Positions 53,338-63,524 are shown, numbered from the stretch's first letter. The stretch is DNA of 64,000 nt from PALSA-188 sp050746185 (GCA_050746185.1 JBOGLA010000016.1:137213-201212), one strand, 5' to 3'. Program-made: numbers and translations. Notes: generated by a model not told the origin, from the letters alone.

Positions 53338-54515
53338 CTCGGCCCACCTTCGAGGTGGCCGACATTCTTCGCACGCACGGCGATCGCTTCCTGGATCGGT
53401 ATCGATCCAGCTTTGGCTTTCAGCAGCTCAAAGCGTTTCGGGCCATTCTGCGCTGCCGCACCGCAGCGCTGGGCGGTCATCGCGATGCCTGCCCGAACTG
53501 CGGTCATCAGGCCATCTCCTACAACTCGTGCAGAAATCGGCACTGCCCCAAGTGCCAGACACAAGCCCGCGAGCGCTGGCTGGCGGCCCGCGAACGCGAA
53601 CTCCTGACCACCAGTTACTTCCATGTCGTGTTCACCGTGCCCCACGAACTCAATGTGCTGGCGTTGGAGAACCCGCGTTTGTTCTACGACCTGCTGTTCA
53701 CCGCCAGCGCGCAAACCTTGCTGGAGATCGCTATCGATCGCAAACACCTGGGCGCAGAGATCGGCGTGATCAGCATCCTGCACACCTGGGGACAGAACCT
53801 GCTTCTGCATCCCCACATCCACTGCGCTATTCCTGCGGGCGGACTCTCGCCAGATCACCGGCGCTGGATCCGCCCACGCTATCCTTTCTTCTTACCGGTG
53901 AAGATCCTCAGCCGCGTCTTTCGCGGCAAGTTCCTCGCCGGACTCAAACGTCTCCATCGCCGCAACAAGCTATGTTGCAACGGTCCCGCCGCCGCTCTGG
54001 CCGATCCGCAGCAGTTCGCAAAACTCTTGCGCCGTCTGCACCGTCACGACTGGGTGGTTTATGCCAAGCCGGCTTTCGGTGGGCCCATGCAGGTACTGCG
54101 CTATCTCGGCCGCTACACCCATCGCGTGGCCATTTCCAATCATCGCTTGTTGGCCTTCGATCAAGAGTGCGTCACCTTTCGCTGGAAGGACTATGCCCAC
54201 GGTGGCAAGCAAGGCAAGATGACTCTTGCCGCCACCGAGTTCTTGCGGCGCTTCTTTCTGCACGTGCTCCCCAAAGGCTTCGTTCGCATCCGCCACTTCG
54301 GATTCCTTGCCAATCGCTGGCACGCCTCTCGCTTGGCCCTATCCCGACAACTGCTGTCCAGTAGCTCCTCCACGCTGGTCGAGGCTGGAACCTGCCAAGC
54401 TTCGGCGGAGAGTTCTTCTGTCTGGCATTGCCCACGCTGCGGCGCGGCGATGATCGTGATGCAGAGATTTACGGCTGCGGAATTATCCACATGCTCTTAC
54501 TTCGATTCTTCATAG
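53334..54515 (+). mobile_element. IS91-family HUH (Y2) transposase
   Basis: The 393-residue protein has the N-terminal zinc finger (CPNCGHQ, CRNRHCPKCQ), the HUH-type motif LLLHPHIHCAIPAGG near residue 160, and the Tyr motif YLGRYTHRVAISN near 262, followed by FRWKDYAHGGK. Rolling-circle transposases of this family move without target duplication. The C-terminus includes a second Cys pair (CPRCG). The terminal sequences of the element were not identified. It probably truncated the neighbouring gene at 54980-55228. Confidence 0.9.
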
Positions 54516-54979
54516 CCCGTCCACCGCTATCGGCCCGAGGATGTGCTCCGGCACGCGGACGCACGCGTGTGTCCGCTTCTTCTCCACTGCCTCTCAAGCA
54601 ACTTTCCGCATGCACCCTTGCTCATCTCAGCCGCCACCCCAACCATCCCAATGGCATTCCCACCACGCCTCACCGCTCTCCCCAAGTTCTGTTCAGATCC
54701 AGGCTGCCGTTCAAACCCCATAGCGCACCGCGTCCGCCGCAAACGCCAGCGGCTTCCTCCTAGTCTCCTTATCGAAAACGCCTCGGTTCGAGACCCCGCT
54801 CCACGCGACAGTCTGCCCCGAGGCGTTTCCGATCAAGGCTAGCGACCAACCGGACGCTATGCCGTCGGCCCTCTGGTCTATTGGAGAAGAGGCAACATAT
54901 CCCGGGCGTTGCCGTATGTCGCTCCCGCCGAGAACCAGTCACTGTCATTTCACTAAGGCCGCGGGCGGCCGCGGAGCAT
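54516..54979. other. Region after the IS91-type transposase
   Basis: No gene is recognised. The high-GC, Pro-codon-rich run from 54530 to 54850 looks like the non-coding right end of the element and shows a short CACGCG-rich palindromic patch near 54555. Confidence 0.45.
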
Positions 54980-55228
54980 CTATTGTCTATTCTTGCTGAT
55001 CAAGCTTGACTCCATCGGAGTCGGGTTGCTGAAGTGGACGAAGCTCGTAACTTTACCGGAGGCGTTCCGAACAAACCTGAACTCTTCCGCTTCGCTGCCG
55101 TCTTTGCGGACGAGCCGGAACACGTCGCTCCCCTTGGGCTTGAGAAACGCCATGTCTTCGACCGGATCGACCGTTGGCAAGCTGAGAGAGACCACGCTGC
55201 CTGCGAAGTTGGGCGGTGCAATTGCCAA
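54980..55228 (-). pseudogene. C-terminal fragment, possibly of a beta-lactamase-type serine hydrolase
   Basis: Only about 82 residues remain, reading LPTVDPVEDMAFLKPKGSDVF, then RLVRKDGSEAEEFRFVRN and ASGKVTSFVHFSN. The ending with a charged F-x-R-x-x-x-G-K-V-T-x-F segment resembles the C-terminal domain after class C beta-lactamase-like hydrolases. The frame stops upstream at 55256-55258 and no ATG is present. The rest was probably lost when the IS91-type element arrived. Confidence 0.5.
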
Positions 55229-55255
55229 TTTGATGTGACCCGTTAAGAAGGCCAG

Positions 55256-56845
55256 TCAGAGCCTCCTTGCGATCGCGACAATCTCTCCGATCACTTCTGC
55301 GTCATGGTGGTTTCGTAGCTGCTCCGGTCGCTGACAGCCTGGCGAATACCCATGGATAACCAAAATGTCGTTCTCAAGGCTGCAACACGCGCATATGTAT
55401 GTTCCATCGCGTCTCAAGAGCACATATAGCGGTTGTTGCCATAATGGCTTTGACGGGAAGTGCACCGGTTTCTTTCTGTGTCGGTTGACGATCACGACGA
55501 CACCGTCTACCAGGAGCGGGTGAACAGGTTCCTGACCTCCCCCAACCCAGAAGACGTCATGCAACGACGGACTTCTTAAACCAGACAATGCGGAGACCGA
55601 CTGATGGAGAAAGAACGGTATTGGGCCCGACAGAGTGAGCAATCGGTCGAGGAATCCGTTTCTTGGCCTGCGAAGTTCATCGCTCGGTCTTCGCCCCGCG
55701 GACGGAGGTTTTCGAGAAACAAGATTGTCTGGAATTGGGTCCTTTCCAGCCTGCTCAAAGCGCAGACCGACGCTTCCCAAGAATGTCGAGAAACGTAAGC
55801 CGTAAATCGCGCAGAGCGCGATCGCTTTATGTATGTGCCGCGGAGGACCGTCCAGCGCTTCATAGTCCGAAAGCGAGCCAGACGCCGCGAAATATTGTTC
55901 GTGACCCAGTTCGGAGGCGATTTGGCGGCTCATCGCTGAGGCCTCCCGAAACGACAGACCCATTCTTGATCGGGCATTGTGAACCAAATGACTCAATTTT
56001 GTGTCTTCCGCTACAAGGCTCAACGGCCTCCAATGTCTCGCCAAGTCCTTGGGGACCTGCGGTTGCTCAGGTTTGAGCAAAGATCGTATCTCCAAGTCGA
56101 CGACGCCAAGAATCCGGATCTCTTCGTACATCTGCAGTTCGACCTGAGCGTAAGGAAGCTGCTCGCTCACTGGAACGACGCGGTTTTTGCCAACTACTTG
56201 CAGCCGGCAGCAGCAAAACCCTTTGCCATGCTCGATAAGAAATACATGCTTTGGAGCTTTGCAATCCCCGATTGGAAGCATGGCCTTTGCGAGCTCTGTA
56301 CTTACCCGTACGATGCTTCCCGGAAGCAGATACGGAAATGCGAAAGCGTCCTCGTGCCCAACTTTCGCATACAGGACATTGTTCTTCTTCGCCTGCAAGA
56401 GTGAGCTGAGACGCCTAGGTGCACCCGCATCCAGAAATTGTCCAAGCGGAGCAATCGCCGAAGTTGAAAGATTCCCAAGCTTGTTCTGGAACCAAGGAAC
56501 CCATGATTCCGAGTCGCCGAGCGAAGGGTCGAGGATGATGGTGCGCTTCGAGGGAAGAAGAACCTGCATCCGCGTGATGTCTTCGAGATTGAATCCGAAG
56601 ACGCGCAGCCAATCATTCAGCCGGTAATCGGAGATCTGACTTAGCACAAATATCTGATGGAGGCTCGGAGTGAACGTTCCAAGGCGGAGGTCATAGTAGA
56701 GATTGTGAGGCAGGAAATAGGGGGAGGATCGCCCATGCATGTTCCGCGCTCTCTGCGAGACTTGGTACAGCGTGAGTTCTTTCCGCGCCAGAATTGCTTT
56801 GACTCGATCCACCAGTTCCGAGTTCGACGCTCTTGTGAATTCCAC
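55256..56845 (-). CDS. Large HTH regulator with apparently duplicated HTH plus S24-like modules
   Basis: The 529-residue protein begins with an XRE-like helix region (ELVDRVKAILARKELTLYQVSQRARNM) and a linker with SPYFLPHNLYYDLRLGTFTPSLHQIF, then a beta-rich module (AFPYLLPGSIVRVST). A second helical region (KLSHLVHNARSRMGLSFREASAMSRQIA) and a second beta-rich module (DVFWVGGG, PLYVLLRRDGTYICACC) follow. The order HTH, S24-like, HTH, S24-like suggests an internal duplication of the architecture seen once in the divergent gene at 57174. No Ser-Lys protease pair was identified. It is probably a transcriptional regulator; the target is unknown. Confidence 0.7.
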   Translation of the reverse strand: MEFTRASNSELVDRVKAILARKELTLYQVSQRARNMHGRSSPYFLPHNLYYDLRLGTFTPSLHQIFVLSQISDYRLNDWLRVFGFNLEDITRMQVLLPSKRTIILDPSLGDSESWVPWFQNKLGNLSTSAIAPLGQFLDAGAPRRLSSLLQAKKNNVLYAKVGHEDAFAFPYLLPGSIVRVSTELAKAMLPIGDCKAPKHVFLIEHGKGFCCCRLQVVGKNRVVPVSEQLPYAQVELQMYEEIRILGVVDLEIRSLLKPEQPQVPKDLARHWRPLSLVAEDTKLSHLVHNARSRMGLSFREASAMSRQIASELGHEQYFAASGSLSDYEALDGPPRHIHKAIALCAIYGLRFSTFLGSVGLRFEQAGKDPIPDNLVSRKPPSAGRRPSDELRRPRNGFLDRLLTLSGPIPFFLHQSVSALSGLRSPSLHDVFWVGGGQEPVHPLLVDGVVVIVNRHRKKPVHFPSKPLWQQPLYVLLRRDGTYICACCSLENDILVIHGYSPGCQRPEQLRNHHDAEVIGEIVAIARRL

Positions 56846-57173
56846 AAATGGGTTCTCGTTTCGTCATCTGCGAGAAGTCTGGAGTGTTCTGGAACGATTC
56901 GCAGAGATGTTGCTGGGTATAAACGGAGCGGGTCATCCTCTCGACAAGTTTGTGTAACGTGGCTGCTTCTACGACCGGGGCCCGCGCTGAAAATTAAACG
57001 AGCGCAATAGTAGTTTCGACCTACGAGGCGGTCGGATTAACGACCGTTGTGAAAAGGCTGCCTCCGCGTGGAACGGGAACGGAGTATGATCTTCCATCTT
57101 CCCCTGTTTCCGTTTGTTGTGTTTTCGTAACCTACTGTGCAAATGTGCGCCACCAAGGAAGTTTGGGCGTATT

Positions 57174-57992
57174 ATGCCGACGCCGATGTTGGAGTCGACA
57201 CCGAGTCCGGAAGCAGGGAAGCGCCTTAGGGGGGAACGTCTGCGCGCCCGCCTGTCCACACGCGCCGTACAAAACCTCAGCCAAAAAATCGCACAGGAGA
57301 AGGGCAACAATCAGGACTACTACATTTCCCACGGCTGGTTGACTGAAGTCGAAAATGGCAAATTCACACCTAGCATCTACAAACTCTACAGTCTAAGTCT
57401 CATTTACAAATGCAACTACCTTAAGATCGTGGGCTTCTTCGGAATTGATCCCGTGGACGCCGCAACCGAACAACGATTGGTTGGCCTGCCACATACGCAC
57501 CTGATCGGGTCCAACCTGGAACTGCCAGGAGAGTCGCTAGTGCTTCCCGTCGAGCTTCGCAACAATGTGGAACTCGCGAGGACGAACCTGGTCTCTCGCA
57601 TGGTTGAGAGCTGGGGCGAGATTCCCGTAGGACTTCTGCAGCTGCTTGATTTGCGGCACCGTCTCTGCGGATATGTGGGGCTTGAGGATTACACCCTATA
57701 CCCACACATTCGTCCGGGTTCTTTTGTCGAGATCGATGACCGTCAGAACAAGATCAAGCAAGGAAGCTGGCAGAACGAGTTCGACCGCCCCATCTATTTC
57801 GTTGAGCTACGGGGTGGTTATGCTTGCAGTTGGTGCGAGCTGGATGGGAATCAGCTGATTTTGATTCCATCCCCCCAATCCCGTGTACAGGTCCGTCACG
57901 TTCGGTATCCAAACGAGGGGGATATCGTCGGTCGAGTCACTGCAGTGACAATGACCATTGCTGAAGCAGCGGGGAATCAACCAAAGCAATGA
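57174..57992 (+). CDS. HTH regulator with single S24-like module
   Basis: I take ATG 57174 (MPTPMLESTPSPEAGKRL) over the longer frame from 57114, which adds Cys-rich residues without conservation. The 272-residue protein has an N-terminal helical HTH (RLRARLSTRAVQNLSQKIAQEKG, then YYISHGWLTEVENGKFTPSIYKLYSLS) and a C-terminal beta-rich module (LYPHIRPGSFVEID, IYFVELRGGYACSWCEL). It shows the same FTPS-x-x-K/Q-x-x-x-LS segment as the divergent 529-residue protein, so the two are related. Target genes are unknown. Confidence 0.75.
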   Translation: MPTPMLESTPSPEAGKRLRGERLRARLSTRAVQNLSQKIAQEKGNNQDYYISHGWLTEVENGKFTPSIYKLYSLSLIYKCNYLKIVGFFGIDPVDAATEQRLVGLPHTHLIGSNLELPGESLVLPVELRNNVELARTNLVSRMVESWGEIPVGLLQLLDLRHRLCGYVGLEDYTLYPHIRPGSFVEIDDRQNKIKQGSWQNEFDRPIYFVELRGGYACSWCELDGNQLILIPSPQSRVQVRHVRYPNEGDIVGRVTAVTMTIAEAAGNQPKQ

Positions 57993-58277
57993 CCTCAGCG
58001 GGTTAGAGACATTGATCATCAATTTTATTATGAACGCGTTATACGCCTGCCACCAACGCACGCTAGTCCCCGTCGTCTCCACTGCCGCACCCGTCTCTCT
58101 CATTTTTAAAATTTTGATCGAATCAATTTTCCGCGTGCTTCAACCTGTCGGACCGATCAGGTCTACAAGCGGACGGGCCGATTGACGGTATTGCCGCAAT
58201 CTTCGCAGGCTGGGTTTCGAAAGTTCGCAGACGGAAACCTATGGCATATATTTGCAAGCAATGATAGCATTGAAAGC

Positions 58278-58526
58278 GTGGCAACCCTGACAATCCGACA
58301 ACTGGACAATAAAACCAAGACACGTTTAAGGGTCCGAGCTGCTCATCACGGACGCTCGATGGAAGAGGAGGCCAGGGAGATTTTGCGTTCAGCGCTAACT
58401 GCCTTCTCTCCTGGAAGAATGAACCTGGCGGAAGCGATTCGTCGCCGGTTTGAGCCCTTTGGGGGACTCGAATTTGAATCGCTCCCGCGCGATGCTATGC
58501 GTCACCCGCCAAACTTTACCGAATGA
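58278..58526 (+). CDS. FitA/Phd-type ribbon-helix-helix antitoxin
   Basis: GTG at 58278 gives 82 residues beginning VATLTIRQLDNKTKTRLRVRAAHHGRSMEEEAREIL, the typical FitA-like ribbon-helix-helix domain. The C-terminal part (LAEAIRRRFEPFGGLEFESLP) binds the toxin. The stop overlaps the PIN toxin start (ATGA), the standard layout of these pairs. The complex usually represses its own promoter. Confidence 0.9.
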   Translation: MATLTIRQLDNKTKTRLRVRAAHHGRSMEEEAREILRSALTAFSPGRMNLAEAIRRRFEPFGGLEFESLPRDAMRHPPNFTE

Positions 58527-58945
58527 TCATTCTCGATACGAATGTACTGTCCGAGCTCATGAGAGCCAAACCATCCTCGAAGGTCGTGGCCTGGGTTGCA
58601 AAACAGTCAGGAACGGAACTTTTTACTACCTCGATCACTGAGGCGGAGATCTTTTACGGGATTGAGTTGCTCGCCAAAGGCAAGCGCCGCGAGGAACTTC
58701 TGGCCGCAGCGGATGCGATGTTTGCCGAGGATCTGGCGGGGCGCGTCTTGGGTTTCGAGAGCGAAGCCGCACGGGTTTTTTCAAGGATTGCCGCACAGCG
58801 TCGTGGGCTTGGCAGGCCGATCAACCACGCGGATGCGCAGATCGCAGCGATTGCCCAAGTGAGAAGAGCTAGACTCGCGACACGAAATGTTGCTGATTTC
58901 CGGGACTGCGGCATAGATGTCGTTGACCCTTGGTTTGGTTCCTAG
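58523..58945 (+). CDS. PIN-domain RNase toxin (VapC/FitB type)
   Basis: The 140-residue protein carries the PIN acidic set: Asp in ILDTNVLSEL at residue 5, Glu in ITEAEIFYGIE near 42, Asp in NHADAQIAAIAQ near 103 and Asp in TRNVADFRDCGI near 124. PIN toxins cut specific tRNA or rRNA sites when the antitoxin is degraded. It follows the antitoxin gene with a four-base overlap. It appears intact. Confidence 0.92.
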   Translation: MIILDTNVLSELMRAKPSSKVVAWVAKQSGTELFTTSITEAEIFYGIELLAKGKRREELLAAADAMFAEDLAGRVLGFESEAARVFSRIAAQRRGLGRPINHADAQIAAIAQVRRARLATRNVADFRDCGIDVVDPWFGS

Positions 58946-59153
58946 GCTTTCTCCAATCGCGGCGAAAGCGCCTTTCGTGAACCAGGAGTAGGCGGCATTC
59001 GAAGAGTCCTGCTCCCGTTGCAAGGCGACCGGTCCGACGGATGGCCGATCAACCGACTTGGGCGACTTTCCCCGTCAGCGCATGGTGGCGCAATAGGTCA
59101 TCATGCGCATACTCGTGGATATGCGAAAACAAACCTCGCAACCCGAGGGACAC

Positions 59154-59285
59154 ATGCAAAGCAAAGCGAAAGTTTTTATGAATAGTCGGAGTCAAGCCGT
59201 CCGCTTGCCCAAGGAGTTCCAGTTCAGCACACACGAAGTGTTGATACGAAAAAAAGGAAAGCCATGTTTTAGCGGAGCACGGTAA
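59154..59285 (+). pseudogene. Orphan VapB antitoxin remnant
   Basis: From ATG 59154 the peptide reads MQSKAKVFMNSRSQAVRLPK then EFQFSTHEVLIRKKG, which is a VapB/AbrB-type swapped-hairpin domain. The frame ends after 43 residues in KPCFSGAR, shorter than the usual 70-80, and no PIN toxin follows before the convergent receptor gene. It is a leftover of a second toxin-antitoxin pair. Confidence 0.75.
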
Positions 59286-59363
59286 AGTCGGTGCGCGAGA
59301 GCCAATCTATGCGGGGAGGTAACAACTCCCGCCCGCTGCGTGATTTGTTCATCCATGCCAGGA

Positions 59364-62300
59364 TCAGAACTCTATGCGGATGGTCGCCTGACCTTGTCGA
59401 TTGCTGATCTGTGACCCTAGATTGGTAATCTGCCCAAACGTGGAATCCTCAACCTCCGTGTCGGGTCCGTTAAGTCGCGTACGATTGAACGCATTGAAAT
59501 AATCGACGCGCAAGGTGGTCCGCACGCGCTCCCCTACCGTGAAGGTTTTGAACGCGGCGAAGTCCTCGATCCGCAACGGCGGCGTGCGCAACTCCGAATA
59601 CGAGCGCAGTGCATCGCCGACTTGCCACGTCCCCGCGATCGCGAAAGCATTCGTCGTGAACTGGACCGGCTGGACGGGCGTTTTGCCCCGGAAGTAATCC
59701 ATCGATCGGCTGTAGCTGAAGGTTTTGAGGCTTACACCTGGAACGACATTGGCGCGGTTAAAGCCATTGACAAGCAGCGGATTTTGTTGACTGTCATTAA
59801 CTCCGAAAGGATTTCCTCCCGCGTAATTCAGTATGGTGCTGATCTGCCATCCGCCGACAAGCTCCGACACAAGGCGACTGGAAGAATGCAGATATGTCTC
59901 GAAAGGCAACTGATAGGTTGCCACCACGTTGACAGCGTACTTCTGATCGATTGCAGCAGGCGCCCATTCCTGTTGCGGGTAATAGGAATTCACGCTGTTG
60001 GGCGAAAAGGTGGTTGATCCAACCCAATTGTTCTGGTAGGTTTTGGAAAGCGTAAAGTTAGCGAGATAGCTCAGGCCATTCGAAAAGCGCTTCTCTCCCT
60101 GCACCTGCAACGCATTGTAGAATGAGGTCCCATCCTGTTCAAAGGAGGGGGAGAAGCCGGCGAATTGCGGGTATGGCTCCAAAGCCTGTTCCAGAGTCGC
60201 GGAAGGTCCAAACTGCTGCACGAACTCAGGATAGGGAGGCGTGAAACCGGCGGCAACGACAGCCGGGTCCAGGATATTGTCTCCAAGCAAGCTGCTGTAC
60301 TTCAAAACGGACGGGTTTACCTGGTCGTTATTCTCGTTCGTGGTGGGCAGATGGACGGTTCGGTTGCCGACATACGCAACACTCAGGAAGTTATTCCACG
60401 GGAGCTCCCTCTGGATTCTGATGTTCCAACTCTGAATGTAAGGCGCCGTTTGCACCGGCGGCGCATTGGGTAAGTCGCCGGGAGGAACGTGTTTGATGGG
60501 GAAATCGTAGACGGAGTTTCCGTCTCCTATCGATGGACCAAAAGCAGTTGGTGGCGGCAAGGGCAGCGGTTGTGTGTCCCAATTTCCGAAGCCGGGAGTG
60601 TTGCTGCCGGTTGAGTTGCGAAGAAATGAGCCGGCCAATAGAGCTCCCATATAGACGCCCATCCGGGAGGTGCCATATTCAAAAGCCCCGCCGTTGAGAA
60701 CGCTTATGAAGAAACCGGACTGGAGCACAGTTTTGTTATTGATCTCGTAGGAGAAGCCCACTCTGGGCTGAAAGTATCTCCAGGAAATGGGGGCGCGGGT
60801 GAATCCGGCGCATCCCTGGCAATGGCCGAACTTAGTCAGGCCTCCGGGGAGGTTTCCAGCTCCCGGATCGGGTTTGTTACGATCCGGGAAGACGACATTG
60901 TTTTGCGCTTCCGTGAATGGAACGAGGATGTCGTAACGCAGGCCTAGACTCGCGGTAAGGCGCGGCTTAACGTGGTAGCTGTCTTGGACATACAGGGAAT
61001 ATGCTCTGTTTCCAAGGGTCGCGTAGTTGTTTTTGATGCGCGCGGCAGCATCGACGTCTCCCAGAAGAAAACTGGCGAATGAGCTGCCGTAAACGCTGAA
61101 ATTAGGGTCGTTTGAGTTTGGAGTGGAGGTGGTTCGCTGGCTGAAGTTCATGCCGCCGCCGCAAAAGCTGCATTCAAGATCGTCCTGGTAGGTTTTTCGG
61201 AACTGCCCGCCGAAATTGAAGGTATGGCGCCCTCTACTCCACATCCAGTTGTTAACTACCACGATGCCGAGGTTCCAGTTGTTGATATCGGTAAGTCCGC
61301 CCAGAACACCGTTGAAGCCGCGGCCACCGAAGGCTCCCCAATTGGTGATTGCGTTTTGACCATCGAATCGAATGAGTGGGAGCGTAGTCGCTCCAGCCGC
61401 ACCGGGGAAACTGACGCCAGTCTTCGCGTCGCGAAGAAGATTGTTATATTCGATTGCGTCCGCACCGGCCGTCATCACGAGGTTTGGGGTAAACGCCTTG
61501 ATGTAGTTCAGCAAGAATCCGGAGCCGATGTTTGAGTTGTCGCGCTCGCTTTGCAGTTCGCTGCTGGCGGGTACGATAGGCGCCCAAGAAAAAGAGGGGG
61601 AAGTTATGGAATCCCTCCACTCGGTAAAATGGATGCTTTGAGAGGACGTCAGATAGTGGTCAATGGTGTAGGCCCACGATAACTGTCTGACGGGAAGAGA
61701 ATGGACGGCCGGTCCCTCGTTATTTTGCAAGCCGAAATTCGTGCCCGGACGGTTGGGATCCGGAATCAGTGGCAGCAGGGCCTTGGCGACGCTGCTGAAC
61801 CGGTATTCGGGGATCACATTGCCGGGAAATGGATTGCCCGTCGTGGGATCGTAGATGGGAATCTGGTTGCCATTGGCGTCGACGAAATTGCTGAAATCGC
61901 CCTTCTTCATGGCAGCGGTGGGCACGGTGCCGATGGCGGTTTGCGCTTGATTTTGCCGGAACCAGTCGGAGCTGAAATGGAAGAAGGTGCGCTTCCTCCC
62001 ATCGTAGAGTTGCGGAATTATTATCGGGCCGCCAATTGTAAATCCATAGTTGTTCTCCTGGTCGATCGGCGGCAGCGGCCTTCCTTTGCTATCAAAACGG
62101 GTTGGGAAGAAACCGGCGGAATCGAATAACTGATTGCGCAAGATCTCGAAGACGTCTCCATGGAACTGGTCGGTTCCGGACGCCATGTTGAATGTGACCG
62201 CACCCTGGCCCAACCCGTGCTGCGCGTCAAATGTAGAGTTGTCAAGGCGGAACTCGCTCACGGCTTCATAGGGGGGATTGATGTAGGTTTGGGCTCCCTG

Positions 62301-62954
62301 GTTCTGCACGAAGGCCACCGGAACGCCGTTGAATTCGACACCGTTCTCCAAGGCCAACCCGCCGTTAATGGACGGAGCCCTGGGAACACTGCCTGAGGGG
62401 GACGTTTCTTGCACACCAGGCGTAAGAGTTATAAACGAATCGATTTGCCGCGCCATGCCGCTGATCTCAAGCGGGGCAGTCTGGACCAATTCGGGCGCCA
62501 GGGTAGTTCCCATCGCCGGAGAATCGGTCTCGAGTGCGATTGTGCTTCCCGTAACCTTCACGGTTTCCGCGGCTGTGCCGGGCGACAAAGTGAGATTGAC
62601 CGTTGATATTTTGGCCACGTCCACGACGACCGTGGTCAGGACTTTCTTAAATCCCGGTCCGTCGGCTGCGATAGCATACGTACCCGGAAGCAATCCGAGA
62701 ACCGTAAATATTCCCGCAGAAGAGCTGGTTGTGCTGGACTCGACACCGGTGGAGGTGCTTGTAACCGTCACTCTTGCATGCTGAATGACAGCCCCGGTGG
62801 TATCAATAACCGTGCCGCTAATACCAGTTTGCACCTGCGCGACAAGGGGCAGACCTGCGATCAGGGTGACAACGGAGAATGCGATGGCGAAAAGGAAGCC
62901 GACACCGGCGCGACCATGGAAATTCCGATTGTAGTCATTCCCTATCTGCTCCAT
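59364..62954 (-). CDS. Second TonB-dependent, Oar-like receptor
   Basis: I choose ATG 62954 because GGAGG lies eight bases before it; longer frames begin in an unconserved stretch. The 1196-residue protein has a signal segment (GVGFLFAIAFSVVTLIAGLPLVAQ), a carboxypeptidase-regulatory-like domain (TGISGTVIDTTGAVIQHARVTV), a plug with LEISGMARQIDSFITLTPGV and an approximately 900-residue barrel ending GQATIRIEF. It is an outer-membrane importer, probably for glycans or oligomers. No sigma/anti-sigma pair or degradative enzyme lies beside it. It is not a close copy of the 41155-44322 receptor. Confidence 0.9.
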   Translation of the reverse strand: MEQIGNDYNRNFHGRAGVGFLFAIAFSVVTLIAGLPLVAQVQTGISGTVIDTTGAVIQHARVTVTSTSTGVESSTTSSSAGIFTVLGLLPGTYAIAADGPGFKKVLTTVVVDVAKISTVNLTLSPGTAAETVKVTGSTIALETDSPAMGTTLAPELVQTAPLEISGMARQIDSFITLTPGVQETSPSGSVPRAPSINGGLALENGVEFNGVPVAFVQNQGAQTYINPPYEAVSEFRLDNSTFDAQHGLGQGAVTFNMASGTDQFHGDVFEILRNQLFDSAGFFPTRFDSKGRPLPPIDQENNYGFTIGGPIIIPQLYDGRKRTFFHFSSDWFRQNQAQTAIGTVPTAAMKKGDFSNFVDANGNQIPIYDPTTGNPFPGNVIPEYRFSSVAKALLPLIPDPNRPGTNFGLQNNEGPAVHSLPVRQLSWAYTIDHYLTSSQSIHFTEWRDSITSPSFSWAPIVPASSELQSERDNSNIGSGFLLNYIKAFTPNLVMTAGADAIEYNNLLRDAKTGVSFPGAAGATTLPLIRFDGQNAITNWGAFGGRGFNGVLGGLTDINNWNLGIVVVNNWMWSRGRHTFNFGGQFRKTYQDDLECSFCGGGMNFSQRTTSTPNSNDPNFSVYGSSFASFLLGDVDAAARIKNNYATLGNRAYSLYVQDSYHVKPRLTASLGLRYDILVPFTEAQNNVVFPDRNKPDPGAGNLPGGLTKFGHCQGCAGFTRAPISWRYFQPRVGFSYEINNKTVLQSGFFISVLNGGAFEYGTSRMGVYMGALLAGSFLRNSTGSNTPGFGNWDTQPLPLPPPTAFGPSIGDGNSVYDFPIKHVPPGDLPNAPPVQTAPYIQSWNIRIQRELPWNNFLSVAYVGNRTVHLPTTNENNDQVNPSVLKYSSLLGDNILDPAVVAAGFTPPYPEFVQQFGPSATLEQALEPYPQFAGFSPSFEQDGTSFYNALQVQGEKRFSNGLSYLANFTLSKTYQNNWVGSTTFSPNSVNSYYPQQEWAPAAIDQKYAVNVVATYQLPFETYLHSSSRLVSELVGGWQISTILNYAGGNPFGVNDSQQNPLLVNGFNRANVVPGVSLKTFSYSRSMDYFRGKTPVQPVQFTTNAFAIAGTWQVGDALRSYSELRTPPLRIEDFAAFKTFTVGERVRTTLRVDYFNAFNRTRLNGPDTEVEDSTFGQITNLGSQISNRQGQATIRIEF

Positions 62955-63524
62955 CGTCATGTCCTCCGAAAGTTGCCCAAACAACGAGGTAGGACTGAGT
63001 CGCAGCCGGGTGCGCCTAGATGGCTGGTGAATCACTCGAGTCGTATGCCTGGGTCTGTCTGCGTTCTTTTTGTGCCGATCATTGTCTCAATCGACAAGCG
63101 GAAACGGGAAACTCTCATGCCGATGAGCTCGGTTCCAACGGATACCTACAGGTAAAAAACGAGGCGATATTATAATGATTCTTTCTTGTAAAGTTAACAA
63201 AAAGGGGGATGTTATTATAATAATTCTATCCAACTATTTCTAGACTCTGCCACAACTGGCTAGTGGTGCGGTTTCGCGTCCACAGAATCAATTTTTTCGC
63301 CGCGTAGTTTTCTTTACTTGGTTTGCGCTCTAACCATGACATTTGGCGCAACTAGCAGGAAAATCGAAGTCGCATCCGCAGCCGCTCTGGCTTCTGGCGA
63401 ATCGCGATACCAATCATTGACCAGAATTTGCACTGCTCTGCGGGAACAGACCTCCCGTTCCGCACACTAGAACCACGATCTTAGTTCCGCTGATCGGTCC
63501 CCTTTTTCTGTAACAGCTCCAGAG
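62955..63524. other. Upstream region of the second receptor gene with AT-rich promoter area
   Basis: No gene is seen. Two ATTATAAT-type stretches (63169-63176 and 63214-63221) give TATAAT -10 boxes on the minus strand, each followed by a similar ATTCT segment on the plus strand; TTAACT at 17 bases from the first is a weak -35. The last part runs into the end of the IS3 element. Confidence 0.5.

Noticed and set aside
53021..54364. Long alternative plus-strand frame of 447 codons
   Set aside because: It is a shadow of the recombinase and transposase genes; its Arg/Pro/Ser-rich composition has no fold signature.
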